From contig JAOTON010000941.1 of the NCBI GenBank assembly GCA_034440635.1, forward strand, positions 610,001 through 674,000: 64,000 nt of DNA. The letters are read 5' to 3'. Shown one piece after another: positions 21,661 to 34,606 of this stretch (positions are counted from its first letter, which is position 1; every line of letters starts with the position of its first letter). The notes below the pieces were generated by a model. The model saw nothing but the letters and a program-made list of their open reading frames with translations. It ran no database searches and was not told the DNA's origin. The position numbers were made by a program, and so were the translations under genes. Origin of the DNA: Lepas anatifera. Its lineage: Eukaryota > Arthropoda > Thecostraca > Lepadidae.

Positions 21661-23287
21661 AATATGGGATCCCCTGAGCTGACTGATTTGGGTGCATAAA
21701 ATCCCGTCCGTCGTATGCCTATCACTAACAGGTAACTTGGAACAAAACAGCTAAAACTACAAGTTTGAAATTTTACACGCACGTGTGCTCATGCGGCCCC
21801 ATCGTCGTATTAGATTTTGGTGGCGGTGGGGTGCACGGTTTGCTTCCGACACGCACCGAAGCGGACTCCGGTCATTTTGCCGGCGGCAACAAATGGCATT
21901 TGTCTGGGATGATAACGTGCTGGAATACAGTGGATCTCCCAATTTCAGAGATTGACGAGTGTTGCCGTATTTAGATGTTTTCGGGGCATCTCTCAAATAT
22001 TTTTAATTGATGGAGTTTCTTTTCATAATATCTGAACTTTGTTGAGGGCGTAGATTAGGGTACCGTTCGTCACCAGCGCGTGCAGAAAATGGACCACACA
22101 CTTTCTACCGGCAAACGATTTAAGTTTCCGATTTCAATGACTTACTTTTGTTTTAAAATTTGGGTTTTACCGCATAATTTTTCATCGGGACGTTTTCACT
22201 TTTGGGGCTGACGCTTGCACATTAATTATTGCTACACGGGGGGTGCCAAAGTGGGCGTGTTCATGCCATGCGACCAACTAAGACCGTGTTCTGGGGAACA
22301 GGGGAATGATGAGAATGTTTGTTTTTACGGGCAACTAGGTGTTGCAACGACAGAAAAACCTACACTATTGGACGTGGAGCTCAATTAAGACGTTCGACAA
22401 TGTGCTCTTAAGGAATATATGCCTAATGTAAATACATTATATAATATAATTTCAAGGAATATGTAAGATATAATCAGAATGAAAGCAGACATTCTCAGAC
22501 ATGAAGTTCTGACAGGGAACAGCTGCGGCCTGTCAGACCCAATATGTGCTCAGCGGTACAGCATAACCACAGGATATGTTGTGCGGCGCAGTTTTCATGT
22601 ACGAGGCGCAATGCGGTGCAGCATAACTACAGGACAGTGTGTTGCAGAGGAACGGGGCTTCGAAACAATTGTTTTTGGGAATGCTCAACTTATGAGTAGG
22701 TGCTTTTCATAGGACAATTTCGTATTTGACTGGTGAGGTGTTTACATTCAAAGTCACAGCGCATCCAATCGGTAAGGCTGTTGGCTAAATTCATTGTCTA
22801 TGACTTGCGCCACAGGGAAACCGGGGATATCTCAGAGACCGCCGAGGGCTGGTGCTGGGCGCCCCTATTTGATATGTGTTTCTAGTGTGGGGTCGCTTAA
22901 ATCTGGCTCTCAAAACAGTGTACAGAAATGCAGATACACCCGATATACCGTGGATATACATTGAAAACATGAGATATAGATCAGTTGAAAATAACATTGA
23001 ATGCTATCAAACGAAAGCTCGATAGTTGTGCTATATCAGTGATAAGCTATATTCAGACAACGATTGATAAAGTCTGGTCATGCCTTGGGAAATAGGTGCA
23101 GAAACGTCGGTTGGGGTGGGGGGGGTGATGGTTTGCTGCTGTGAGTGTCAGCGGAGAGTTCGGATGTAAGAGGGTGGGGCACCATAGATTTTTTCAGACC
23201 ATTTATTTCTATTCAACGCCATTGGTATTATTTAAGGGGGCACTATGCCCCGGTGCCCCCCTAGTTCTGCCACCTATGCAATAGGAA

Positions 23288-23385
23288 TTCTGAAGTCGTT
23301 TCTTTCCCGTCAAGGCCATAGAGTCAATGCTTAAGGTCTTGAACACTGGACGGACCATGTACCACTGCCCTCCCCTGTTCCTACA
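23288..23385 (+). repeat. Copy of sequence at 8081-8175
   Basis: GAAGTCGTTTCTTTCCCGTC AAGGCCATAGAGTCAATG matches GAAGTCGCTTCTTTCCGGTC AAGGCCATAGGGTCAATG at about 8090. It is directly repeated and otherwise unexplained; it ends at the target duplication of the hAT-like element. Confidence 0.6.
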
Positions 23386-24344
23386 GCCATAGGCGTAGGA
23401 ACCGGGGGGCCAGGGGGCCATTGGCCCCCCACTTTTCTGTGATGGGCCCCCGAAACGGAGATAAGAATATCAACAACTGTACTATCAAGCAAGAAACTCA
23501 AACTGGCCCGATAGCTTGCCCCGGAACCCCGTTAAACTTACCTGTGCCCCTAAACTAAGTTGAGGTCCTATGAGTCAATCTTAAGGTCTCCTGAGCTTTT
23601 CGGGGCCCTGAACTGGCCTCTGATGCCATACCAGCTAATCTCGGCCCCTGGAGCTGAACTAAGCGCCCTTGAGATGGTTTGGCCAGCATGAAATTTTCTG
23701 GGATGCCTAAACTGAGCTAGGAGCCGTGACCTTGAACAGGGCCCTGTGAGTTGGCCAGACACTATATCCACCGACCTGGCGGGGCCCCTGAGCTGAGCTG
23801 GGACCGTAAAGATATTTTCCCTTGAGCTAATCTGGATCACCTGTGATGCACAGAAGACTCTAAACTTATCTGAGGCCCCTGCACAGTATAAGGGCCCCTG
23901 CCCTGAAATTGGGCTAGAAGCTTTAATTGAAACCCTGAACTGTTCTGAAACCCCATATATGCCGAAAAGGGGCCCCTGGATGATCCGGGCCCTTAAGCTT
24001 ATCTGGTCATCAGAGCTAATATGGGCCTCTGTGTTGAACTGAGGGCCCCTGAGATGGTCTGGGACCCCCTACAAGGCTTTGTAGCCACTGACCTGGCGGC
24101 CGTGAGCTTGAATGGCCCCTTGAGATGTTCTAACAGTGGCGTAGCCAGAGGAAGGGGTTCCCTGGGCTCCGCGGACCCCCCTGGGTTGACCTTATGCACT
24201 AAAACACGAACATTGATCTCGGGGATCCCTAGCTTGGTTGCGGGGGGCTTGTTTTCGGGGGCCCTTCCGAGCTTGGTCTCAGGAGGCCCCCAATAATCGG
24301 TATCGACGGCTCCAGAGTACCGAATACATTGATGTATTGATGTA

Positions 24345-25860
24345 TTGATCTTGGGGACCCCTGTGCTCACTCTCAGGGGGTCCCGAGCTTGGCCTCAGGG
24401 CCCCCGAGCTTGGTCTCACGGACCTTTCGATTTTGGTCTCAGGGGCCCCCGAGCTTGGTCTCAGGGCCCCCGAGCTTGGTCTCAGGGGCCCCGAGCTTGG
24501 TGTCTGGGGGCCCTCCGAGCTTGGTCTCAGGGATCTCAGATTTGATCTCAGATAACCCCCGAGCTTGGTCTCAGGGGTGCCCCCAAGCTTGGTCTCAGGC
24601 CCCCTCTCCCTGAGTTTAGTGTCAGGGGCCCCGAGCTTGGTCTCAGGGAGCTCCCGAGTTGGGTTTCAGGGGCCCTTCGAGTTTGGTCTCAGGGCCCCCG
24701 AGCTTGGTCTCAGGGAGCTCCCGAGCTTGGTCTCAGGGGTAATCCCAAGCTTGGTCTCAGGCCCCCTCTCCCCGAGCTTAATGTCAGGGGCCCTCGAGCT
24801 TGGTCTCAGGAGGGCATCTGAGGGCATCTGATGCATAACGCTGACCGTATGCACTGGAAAACACGAGCATTGGTCTCGGGGGCCCCTGATCTTGGTCTCA
24901 GAGGGCCCCTGAGCTTGGTCTCAGCGTCTCCCGAGCTTTGTCTTAGGGGGCCCGAGCTTGGTGTCAGGGAGCCCTCCGAGCTTGGTCTCAGATAACCCCC
25001 GAGCTTGGTCTCAGGGGTAACCCCAAGCTTGGTCTCAGGCCCCCTCTCTCCGAGCTTAGTGTCAGGGGGCCCTCGAGCTTGATCTCAGGAGGGCATCTGA
25101 GGGCATCTGATGCATAAGGCTGACCGTATGCACTAGAAAACACGAGCTTTGGTCTCGGGGGCCCTGATCTTGGTCTCAGGGGGCCCTGAGCTTGGTCTCA
25201 GCGTCCCCGAGCTTTTTCTTAGGGGCCCTGAGCTTGGTCTCAGGGGGCCCCCGAGCTTGGTCTCAGCGTCCCCGAGCTTTGTCTTAGGGGCCCCGAGCTT
25301 GGTCTCAGGGGGCCCCCGAGCTTGGTCTCAGGGAACGCCCGAGCTTGGTCTCAGGGGACCTCAAGCTTGGTCTCAGGGGCCCCTGATAATCGGTATCGAG
25401 GGCTCCAGAGTACCGAACATTGATCTCGGGGGCACCCTGAGCTCGGACTCACGGGCCTTTCGATTTTGGTCTCAGGGCGCCCCAGAGCTTGGTCTCAGGG
25501 CCTCCCGAGCGTGGTCTCCAGGGACTCCTGAACTTGGTCTCACGGGCCTTCCGAGCTTGGTCTCAGAGGGCCCCGACCATCGATATCGAGGGCACTGGAA
25601 TACCGAACATTGATCTCGGGGGCCCCTAAGCTTGGTCTCAGGGGCCCCGAGCTTGGTCTCAGGGGACAACCGAGCTTGGTCTCAGCGGGTCAAGCTTGGT
25701 TTCATGGGCTTTTCGATGTTTGGTCTCATGGGCCTTTCGATCTTGGTCTCACGGGGTCTCGAGCTTGGTCTTAGGGAACCCTCGAGCTTGGTGTCAGGGG
25801 CCCTCGAGCCTGGTCTCAGGGGCCCTCGAGCTTGGTCTCAGGGGTTCAGGGCCCCCTCGG
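24345..25860. repeat. About 21-bp minisatellite inside the hAT-like element
   Basis: Dozens of irregular units of the form GGGGCCCCCGAGCTTGGTCTC, with more diverged versions out to about 27600. Open frames such as LVSGGPELGLRGP come from this repeat. The same array, reverse complemented, lies at about 44900-45930 in the right copy. Confidence 0.85.
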
Positions 25861-28110
25861 GGTGCCCCCGACTTTTGAAATCGAGGGACTCATGAGTGAG
25901 GCACGAGCATTGGCCTCATGAGACCCAGAGTTTGGTCTCAGTGGCCCCAGGCCTGGGTTCAGGACCCCCGAGCATCGGCATCGGGGGCTCCAGAGTACCG
26001 AGCATGAGTCTCGGGGGGGGTATTGATAATATTGATCTTGAGGGCCCCCGGAACATCGGTGTCTAGTTACTCCTGAAAAAAGCGCGAGTATGGGCCAAAG
26101 GGTGCCCCTGAGCCTGATCTAAGTGGGACCCCGAGCTTGGTCTTAGGAGCCCCCGGGCATCAGTATCAAGGAGCTCCGGAGTATTGGTCTGGGGAGCAAC
26201 TATTTTAGGGGCCTCCAAATGGTGATTTCTGAGGGCCCCTGAACGTGTGGATGCAGTGGTGTAGCCGAGGGGGCCCTAGGCATCCGCAGACCCCCTTGGG
26301 CCAATCTGAACCACTGCAAAGAGTTCCTTGATCACGGGGCACCCAGAGTCAGTCTCAGGGGCCCCTGAAGATTCGTGTTCAGGGCGTCCCGGAGTCGGCT
26401 TCAAGGCCCCCGCCCTGAGAGTCGATCTCAAGGCCCCTCGAAAGTAGATTTCAGGGTCCCCATAGGGTTGGTCTCAGGGGGCCCCAAAAGTCGGTATCAG
26501 GGGCCCCGGGAGCCTGTCTCAGGGGAGGGGGCCGAGCTAGTCTCAAGGGTCCCCAGAGAGTGGTTCTCAGAGCCCCGCAAAAGTATATTTCAGGGGGCCC
26601 CTGAGAGTCAGTCTCAGAGAACCCCAAGAGTCTGTCAAGGGGACCCCAAGAGTCTGTCTTAGGGGACCCCGAGATTCGGTCTCGGGAGTCCCCCTGAGAG
26701 TCTGTCTCAGAGAGCCCAAAGAGTCTAATTGGATCCGCAGAGTGCTGGTTTCAGGGGGCCCCAGAGGGGTAATTTTGGGAGCCCTCGAGATTTAGCCTCA
26801 GGCTGTGCCCCCCGAGTTTTGGTATAAGCGGCCCCGAGAGTCAATCTCAGGGAGCACCCAAAAGTTAGTGTCAGAGGGCTCCCGGTTGTCAGTCAGTCAG
26901 TCAGACATCCGAGAGTTAATCTCAGGGTTCTGAGAGTAATTCCCAGAGGTGCTCCCGAGTTTTGGTCTCACGGGCCCCGAGTCAGCCTTAGGACCGCGAG
27001 AGCTAATCTGGAGCCTCCGAGAGTCAGTCTCAGGAACGCCAAAGACTCAGTCTCAGAGATGATTCCATCAGCCCCCCCTCCCACCGGGTGTTTGTCTCAG
27101 GGGCGCCCTAGAGTAAGTCTCAGAGGGCTGTCGGAAGTCATTCCCAGCCTCTCCCCCACCCCAAAGACAGCCTCAGGGGACCCCAAGAGCTAATCTCTGG
27201 GTACCCCTGTGCTTAACTGGGGCCTCTGATCTGGAATGGGGGCCCTAAACTCTTCTAGGGTTCCTGGGAAGGGACCCTATATCAGCCGATCTGGGCCCCG
27301 GAGCTGAGCTGGCCTGTGCTGAACAAGAGTCCTGAGCTGGTCTGGGGCCCCTGAACCGTTCTAGTCATTGAGCTAAGCTGGGATCCGTGAGCTTGAACAA
27401 GCCCCTTGAGCTGTTTTGAGACCCTAAATAAGTCGACCTGGGGACCTCCGAGCTGAATTGGACCCCTAAGCTAATCTGGCACACTGTGCGAATCTGGGGC
27501 TCCCCTGTGATGAGCTTCTAGGGGTCCTGTGCTTATGCGGGGTCCCTTGATAAGCTGGTCCCGAGGCTAATGCACTGGTCTGGACCCTTGAGCTGACTGA
27601 TCTGGGTTCCTGAGCCATAGTCTGGACCTTGGGGCCCTGCGAGATAATTTGGCGTCCCCTGGGCGGCATAGGCATAGGAACCGGGGGTCAGAGGGATACT
27701 GCCTCCCTTTTTGAGGTGGCCCGCGCAACGAATATACAAATATCAGCAACTGTAATATGGAACAGAAGCCCAAAACGGCCCGATAGCTTGTCTGGGAACG
27801 TTCAAGTTCGGTAGTGCGCTGCCTGCAAGCCTCTGGAGGAGGAGCGCTTCGTAAAAAGCCAAGGCACCTACTATCCGAGTGTTTCCAAATGAGTCCCGAG
27901 AACTGGGCCCAATCAAACTCCATCCAATATCAATCCCAACACACAGCATGAATCAGACACGGACCCCGCACCAAATGCTTAGCAACAGTCGTCCCTGAGC
28001 CATCGAAAGGAGCGACGTCTTTCGATGCCAGGTTTATATGGCGCCGCCAACTCTTGCCCTGTTGAAGCGGTTTCTTGGGAGTCAAATTTCTCCTTGCACA
28101 AGGAATCTGC

Positions 28111-28179
28111 CGTGCCTTAAACCCGGGTTGGTTGCAGGGAAAGCAAGGTTACTAACCACTATAACACCATGCCCACACC
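28111..28179 (-). tRNA. Degenerate tRNA-like (SINE-like) sequence in the left hAT copy
   Basis: On the minus strand, TATAGTGGTTAGTAAC resembles an A box and CCGGGTTTAAGGC a decayed B box, about 35 bp apart. It is shared with the right hAT copy (41874-41944) and so was carried by the element. It is not a functional tRNA. Confidence 0.35.
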
Positions 28180-28482
28180 TCCTCGGCATCATAAAGCTGG
28201 CCATCAAATACCTACATTGCACTTACAGTCATGCCGGATCTCTACATTTTAGACATCGAAATATAGCTAGGCGTATTTATTGTGATGACCCCTACATAAA
28301 TCAATCTCTATTGATGGAAAGAAGGGATCCGTGATAACCTTAATAAATTTTCAATTTTTGTCATTAAATAAGCAAATACAAGTTGATTAGACATAGCGAA
28401 GTGAGGCTATTTGGAATCAAGACATTTTCTGAAGTTTTCTAAACAGTTTTTAATTTTGTAAATGTGATGAAAGGCGCCTAAA

Positions 28483-28534
28483 CCACAGAGCTACATACAT
28501 GAATAAACATACATACATGAATATAGCTCTGTGG
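28483..28534. mobile_element. 52-bp palindromic insert
   Basis: CCACAGAGCTACATACATG is mirrored by CATGAATATAGCTCTGTGG, flanked by CCTAAA on both sides. It is absent at the matching place in the right hAT copy, so it is a small hairpin-type insertion. Confidence 0.6.
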
Positions 28535-29141
28535 CCTAAACATCTGTAAATATAAAAAACGCGCTCATGGTAAAAAATGATTGAAATCTTCCAGAAGAGC
28601 TTAACAATGTAGTACGTATTTGGAAAGGGTCTAGGTAAAACAAATGTTTTTTGCGTTTTACTATGATTTTTTAGATCATAATAGGTACAACTCGAAATCA
28701 TAGGGCAAAATTGAATTTCTCAATTTTCCATGTATTGGCATCTTAATGTGCATGCATGCCTTATTGACACCAAACGAACTAACTAAAAAAAACATAATTA
28801 TGGGCCCCGTGGACTGGGGGCCCCCTTGAGGTGGGCCCCTCTAAGGTTGGCCCCCACTTTTCAAACCGTTCCTACGCCCCTGCCTACAGCTAGTACTGAA
28901 GGTTAGGGTCGGGGGAGTGAAATGTGCATCATGGGAAATTTACAAGACTATTTTTATCGGACAGGCAGTCTACGATTCAAGAAATGGAGTTGTTAAGATG
29001 AAATCCTAATCGTGCGTTGAAGGTTCCTGCTGAAGCTTCAACGCAAATTTCCAGCATTTACTGTTCCGGCAGTACAGAGGTTTGACACAATTTTGCATGT
29101 GCACCATCTGGACAAAGAAGGTTGGTTTGCTCCAGACCGTT

Positions 29142-31336
29142 GCACTGTGGTCGGAAACGCTGTCGTGGGTGGCCACGGGGCCGTTTTTTCGGATTTTGGA
29201 ATTTAGGGGTTTTATGGCTGCCGATGTGAAGAAAAATTTTCAGAGTATTCTGAATGACCACTATTATCAAGTTAATTTGGTTTAAAGATGCACTTATTAC
29301 TAATCAAAGTAAGGCGATGAAAAAATCCAGAAGTAAGGCACTCGATGCGTCTGCTAGATGCGATATTTTAACTTTGATATTAAACGTCAAAACTGAGTCA
29401 GATTAAAATAATTGATATAAAAATTTTCTTTATAGTGTCAGCTTTAAGATGATTAGCGTTATATGTATATTTGAATTTTAATAAAGGTATATAATCTGCG
29501 TTTTAATTACCCCTTTCACAAATCCACCTTACAAACTAGTTGCTGACTTTGAAAAGAGAAACAAAAAAAGTTACGTTTCTGCCAATTGGCTTTTTTTGTG
29601 GAAACATAGGTCAAGTAATTCTCCGTCATGGCCTGAAGAGAGCTAAGTGCGCAAATGTGCGCAAAATTGTCCACAGTGTAAATTGTACCGGGCCGCCCGC
29701 CGCCCGGAGACGTCCGCCCGCCCGCCACCCGGCGCCTCAGAGGCTCGCCACGGCCCGCCGGCCGCCCGCGAGGTGCGGGGGAGGCTTATCAGGTGCTTCT
29801 CATGTCGTATTGCTCGCCTTTATGCACATTATCTTCATTGTAGCTCATAGGTTTTCTTGACCTTACCCAGAATCACCCTTGGTCAAGGTCACCCCTGCAT
29901 AAACCATGCTCATATTGCACATGATTCGACATGCTATGATGAGAGGGGTACACTTATAACTACTGTCTTGATCTTCCTGCAGTCTGAATATATGAAATGA
30001 AAGAAACCCATATTATCGTGCGAACATTCAACGTGACCTTTTGTGACTTCTGGGAACATCAATTTTAACGAGAGTAGCAAATGGTAAGCAGCTCACAAAC
30101 TCATTTCACTCAGGGGTTCCGAATGGCAATATGTATTTTGTTTTAGCCCGATTAGACGATTAGTCTGAGAAGAGGCTGGGTATGCCCTTTGCATGCGGAG
30201 CCAGCACACCTGACCAGGTCATTAGGGGTCGGGTTAGGTCAATTCATTTGCTTAGCACGCGCACTAGAGGGGGACCTCGGAGGCTCCCTCACCTGTTTCC
30301 GAGGTGGCGTAAGAACAGCTCGTAGAGCCGAAAAACGATATTTGGCTACGTCCGAGAGAATTTAACGGAGCATCGATTGGTGAAGATATCTACAAAAATC
30401 GGCCGAAAATTTTGTGACGTATAGGCTTTCAAAGTCAGACCTGCATTTTGAAATTGCCACAATCGCGCGGTAGAACAGTTCGCTTGCATTGGATACCGAG
30501 TGGTGACGTCATAACGTCATATAACCGGGATAATATGCCAAGGTCACCTCACAGGAAGGTATAGATTAAGGTCGAAGGTCACAGGTCAAGGTCATATCCG
30601 AATTTGCAAGGTCATTGACCCCAGCGCTTCCTGTCAAATAGCGTTACCCGGTCGGAGGTGTATCATTCTATGAAGTCATAGTTAAGGTATCTGAATATAA
30701 AGATCAAGGTCAAATGTCAAGGTTAAAAGTCATTTTTAAAGATCAATTCTCATTTACCACCAAACACTGGCAAAAGTGTTAGTCAAAGTGTACATTATCG
30801 GTACATCATCATATCGTGACCTCATAGGTCAATGGCCTTGGATGCCCTTGACCCCAAAATTGTAGCAAAGCTTTTTTGCTACCTTCCCTCTATGACCCTG
30901 GTCTGCATTTAGCTTATTCCCGTCATTTTCCTGCTTAATAACGGTATTTCTCAATAGGTCCCCAGCATAGCCAATATTTGACGTTTATGACATCGTTTGA
31001 CCTTGAAGATATTGGCCTAGCTCAATGAAAATTGGTCATGATGTAGATCACCACAGCTCCCACCCACCCTCCAAACAAAGTTTATCTGTGTCTTTTAGTT
31101 TCCGAGATCTTAGAGGGGGCCTACCACGCCCCCCTACAGTGCGCGTTAGTGTCAGACCCCTCTCCATTGCGGGTGTTAGTTGAATCAACTTAAGTATACA
31201 TCTCCAATTGCAATTGATATAGCATGATCTGCTGAAAATTTAGGGTGAATCGGTTAAGCTGTTTCAGCGCTGTAGCAAAATGAACATGAACAAAAACCTC
31301 GGTGGCTATTCGTGAGGCCGTTTCCGACCACTCTGC
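29142..31336. mobile_element. 3-bp-TSD DNA transposon (family E1), copy A
   Basis: The left terminus GCACTGTGGTCGGAAACG and right terminus CGTTTCCGACCACTCTGC are inverted repeats, flanked by GTT on both sides (29139-29141, 31337-31339). It is non-coding, with a conserved roughly 100-bp GC-rich block (about 29683-29790) and an internal piggyBac-like element at 30252-31179. The second copy at 34607 confirms the ends. The superfamily is undetermined. Confidence 0.8.
30252..31179. mobile_element. piggyBac-like non-autonomous element (family E2), copy A
   Basis: Flanked by TTAG on both sides, a variant of the TTAA seen in copy B. Termini are CACGCGCACT and GCGGGTG, with a second inverted terminal motif (CAGTGCGCGTTAG) about 45 bp inside the right end. 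The body is rich in AGGTCA/AAGGTCA half sites. No transposase is present. Confidence 0.65.
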
Positions 31337-32859
31337 GTTGTAAGCTGCCAAAATTTTTCCCAGTTTTGCGCTCGATATTATTTTCCATCAGTAGTGGTGG
31401 CTGTTCCCAGATATTAGGATCAAGGCTTGACTATTTGAAGAAATACAGAAGGAGCATGCTGAAAAAAAGATCAGACTGTGAGGTGGATCCTATGCTTTGG
31501 ATGCCAATGGGGTTTCTTGCAGCAGCACCATTCCCAGGGTCGGGGCGTACAAAACTGATAAAATTCCCATAAATACCGAGCCATAGCTCTGACCTGGTAA
31601 GTATATTATTTCTAAGCTCTCAGGGGATCTGTCCAATTTAGTTTTAGGAAAATTCAGAGAGTTTAAAGGGTTTATCGCTAGTCTTGTTTGTCTGTTTTGT
31701 TCTGTTTTGGACATATCCCGTAAAACATGAGTGGAAGGTTGGACCCGCCCCCCCCCCGACAGAAGAGTTAACGCAGTTGGCTAAACACAGCTCGGTTCTC
31801 TGCCCGGCTCCCCAAAACACTAATATGCTGAGGTAAAGGTCATGTCAGTGGATAGCGCGTCTGTCTACTGAGCCACCAGTTCCGGGTTCAAGTCCCGGCG
31901 GAGCCTCTGAAGGAATCCATCTGATCCCCAAAATCCCTCCCGAACGGGGTGAGAGGTGATACCGCCGTGTAACCTTGGCAGTTGGTGCGTGGTTAAACCC
32001 AACAGTTATTATCATCTACTCAGGGGGCTTCAAGACGATTGAGGGACGGTTCGATGACTGCTGGCACTCCCCCTCGGCGCTGATATCCCCTCATCAGGAC
32101 AGGTAACGCATAGGCTCCTCAGGGTGCTCTTGGCTGTCGGGGCGTGGAAAACTGATTTGCATCAGAAATACGTATTACAGCTTGCGGCGTCGTAAGGAAA
32201 TCCCGCCACTTCCCCAAACAACCGGTCTGCAGAGATAAGGATTACATCATGCTTCTGAGGTGTCGGCCTGCCATTCGGAAGGTGGCACTGCCCCTTGGCT
32301 GAGCCGTGCCCTGCCTACACGCACGTAGCCTACGTCAAGGTCACGCCTGTGGGGATCTCAAACATGTTACTGCTCACAGAACAGAAAGGCGTTTGCATGT
32401 TTTCACATTTGTGTCATTGGCTTCGCAGAGGACTAGAATTGGTTTTTTCTGCATGCATCATCAGTAGTCAGGTTCAAGAGGTGGTTGGCCCTTTGACGGT
32501 GTTGTCGTGCGCAGAAAAATGGAGTATCTTTTTGTGCGAAGCAACTTTTTGTTGTGTAAATAAAAATTCTCAACAGAAATTTGCTCCTCAAAACAGCGCA
32601 AACACACAGATGTCATAAAAGACAATACAGCTGCAACACGGCTGCGTTTTGAGGACGTCCATCTTCTACAATCGAGGCGGACTTTCAGGGGCTGACACGC
32701 GCGCTTTGAATGAGGCAGCGCCCGTTTAATCACACATTCACAGACTGGCGTGGACCGTTCATCTTTTCTGACACGTCTTGTGCATATTTATCCGGATAAG
32801 TGTAGCAATACGCATGCAGTAGACCTAGAAGAAGAGCGCGCTTCGCCCTCGTTCCTTAC
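31337..32859. other. Intron 2 of the protease gene; only a SINE-like feature seen
   Basis: Apart from the tRNA-derived SINE at 31838-32000, no gene, array or transposon boundary could be supported. ORFs are short and without recognisable content. Confidence 0.45.
31838..32000 (+). mobile_element. tRNA-derived SINE-like element
   Basis: AGTGGATAGCGCGTCTGTC resembles an A box region, and GGGTTCAAGTCCCGG forms an intact T arm with a B box ending GGCGGAGCC. The 5' acceptor half does not pair. A unique tail with CCCTCCCGAACGGGGTGAG follows. This is the layout of a tRNA-derived SINE. Confidence 0.5.
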
Positions 32860-33084
32860 TGAAGGACGGGTTGAGAAGAGAGCGGCGTCTTCCCCGCGGC
32901 AGTGTGGCTGGGGCTGGGAACACCAGCGCTCCCGAGGGGGGCAGCTGGCTGACCTCATCGCCGCTGACCCGGATACAGCACACAGTGCCACTGCCACAGG
33001 CCGCCGAGCTGGCAGCCTCGCTGGAGCACGCTCCTGCGGCCAGGCAGTCGCCGAGGAAGCCGTCTGGGGTGACGCAGATGCCAC
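32860..33084 (-). CDS. Clip-domain serine protease, exon 2 (clip domain)
   Basis: The exon is 225 nt between acceptor CCGTCAG and donor TTCA|GTAAGG. Two bases complete the Gly codon split from exon 1, then 74 codons plus one base follow. Six cysteines are spaced C-x9-C-x5-C-x9-C-x5-CC (GICVTPDGFLGDC ... VCC), the clip-domain signature of arthropod protease cascades (prophenoloxidase activation, clotting, Toll). After the clip come a Pro-rich linker and the basic run RGRRRS. Exon 1 lies 20 kb upstream and exon 3 about 26.5 kb downstream; both junction phases agree. Clip domains sit in the secreted zymogen and are thought to mediate cascade interactions. Confidence 0.82.
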
Positions 33085-34004
33085 CTGACGGCGCACTGGG
33101 GGGTCAACAACTCTGCATTTGCAGTGCGTGTGTGTGTCTCATGCAATCCCGTTCTGTCTCGACGCCAACAGCCCGTGGTTAAGGTGACGGTGCTGGAACG
33201 CCATAAAATGACAAAGCAAAATTTTTTACTTGAAACAAGATTACTATTCCACTCTTCCCACTCTTCATACCGTAAGGGCGAGCAAGAGTGCGCACTTCTG
33301 CTTTGCGTCAATGCCACTGTATCATTGGGCTTTGGGCATAAATTTTGCACACACTAGGATAGCGTCAACACTGTTCCTGCCGTTTGCCGAGGCTTGATGC
33401 CGAAACTGTTATTTATTTGATTTATATATATATTTTCGCAAGGGTTGGCAAATGTGCAATCTGCGGCTGCGGCTGCTAAGACTTCACAAATCTGTATCAG
33501 AAGAGTACGTGCGCATGCTAAGTGGCTAAGTGGCATTTGCAGGTTAAATGTTTTGGGTACTATTTCAAATAGTTTCAATGCCTAGTCTTTTAAGTCTTGG
33601 CGGGATGAGCTATGCAGAGGTGTGTGCAGCTTAAAATGTTCGAAATCGCTCCCGCTCTACGCTACAATTTGGCTACAAAATCCGCTAGCGCTACTCCGGT
33701 GCTATTTGGGCAGTACACAAGCAGTGAAGTAGCGAACTTAGTGGACCGCCGGGCTCTGGAAATATGAAACATTACAATGCTTTCTTTTGTAGAAGGCATT
33801 CGGTTTAGTTAAGACCGAGACAAGATGTGAAAAGGTATGAGGGTGTAACAGTGAACTCAGAGTGATGAAGATTGGACCCACCTATGATTACTTGCGTCCG
33901 CCCTCGATTCCATACCTGTGGTTTGGCCTATTTTGGTACTTTATTCAGGGGCGAGGATTATAAAAAATGCTTCGGGGTGTCAATTCTTTTTTAAGCAGTT
34001 TCCA
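33085..34004. other. Intron 1 sequence, nothing supported
   Basis: Short overlapping ORFs on both strands without recognisable motifs. No repeat boundary was found. Confidence 0.4.
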
Positions 34005-34606
34005 TAGGGTAGAGTGGAGCAAGACGCATACGTTAAGTGAGGATTTGTCTGTACCGATCCTGCATGGTCAAAATTATTTTATTTTTATTCGTTAAATTCT
34101 TTCATCGTTTGTCCACACTCGGATAGAAATTTGTGATCTGACACTATGCAAAGTGTGAGAAATTTATTTTTCTTGAGACCATGTAAAAAGGCGGTTTACC
34201 CCAATAGCGGGGTAAAACGCCCTAGCCCTGGGGTAAGAGGCCGCCATATAACGCCCACCGTATATTGTATCGTTTCGCATGAACAAGTAGAAACATTGTT
34301 GTAATTAGGCTGTACGATAATGTTGTGACAGAGTTGGTGGGTCTGAATTCAAGGCATTAAAGCGCGACGTAGCGAAAACATAGACAGGGAGGCTTTTAAC
34401 ACGCGAACTGGACGGGGGCCTCGGAGGCCCCCTACCAATTTTGTTTAGATGGCCTGAGAACGGCTCCTAGCCGAAAAACGATACTGGGCCACATTTGATA
34501 AAATTTACCGGGCGTCGATTGGTGGATTTTTTTGTTAAAAATTTGTTGGAAACTTTTTTACTTATAGACTTTCAAATTCAGACCTGCATTTCGAGATCGC
34601 CACAAT

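Larger units (their letters stand above)
20065..23379. other. Intron 2 sequence with transposon fragments, no gene seen
   Basis: Contains truncated hAT-like ends at 20340-20396 and 21389-21660, an NPRP-type repeat at 20556-20790, and a copy at 23288-23385 of sequence also present at about 8081-8175. The rest shows no supported feature. Confidence 0.5.
23388..28882 (+). mobile_element. hAT-like non-autonomous element, left copy
   Basis: Ends CATAGGCGTAGGAAC and GTTCCTACGCCCCTG form 15-bp inverted termini with two mismatches. A perfect 8-bp duplication CCTACAGC flanks it (23380-23387 and 28883-28890). Eight-bp duplications with CAGGGGCGTAG-like termini point to the hAT superfamily. The interior is non-coding: a GGGCCC-rich minisatellite, an internal second terminus at 27672 (nested fragment), a tRNA-like stretch at 28111-28179 and a 52-bp palindromic insert at 28483-28534. 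No transposase is seen. Confidence 0.8.

Noticed and set aside
24345..25900. Long frames with repeats like LVSGGPELGLRGP, suggesting a repetitive protein
   Set aside because: They arise from a 21-bp minisatellite inside a non-coding transposon and appear in several frames and both orientations.
30540..30730. AGGTCA clusters as a host enhancer
   Set aside because: The same motifs recur at the same places in three E2 copies, so they belong to the transposon; reported as such.
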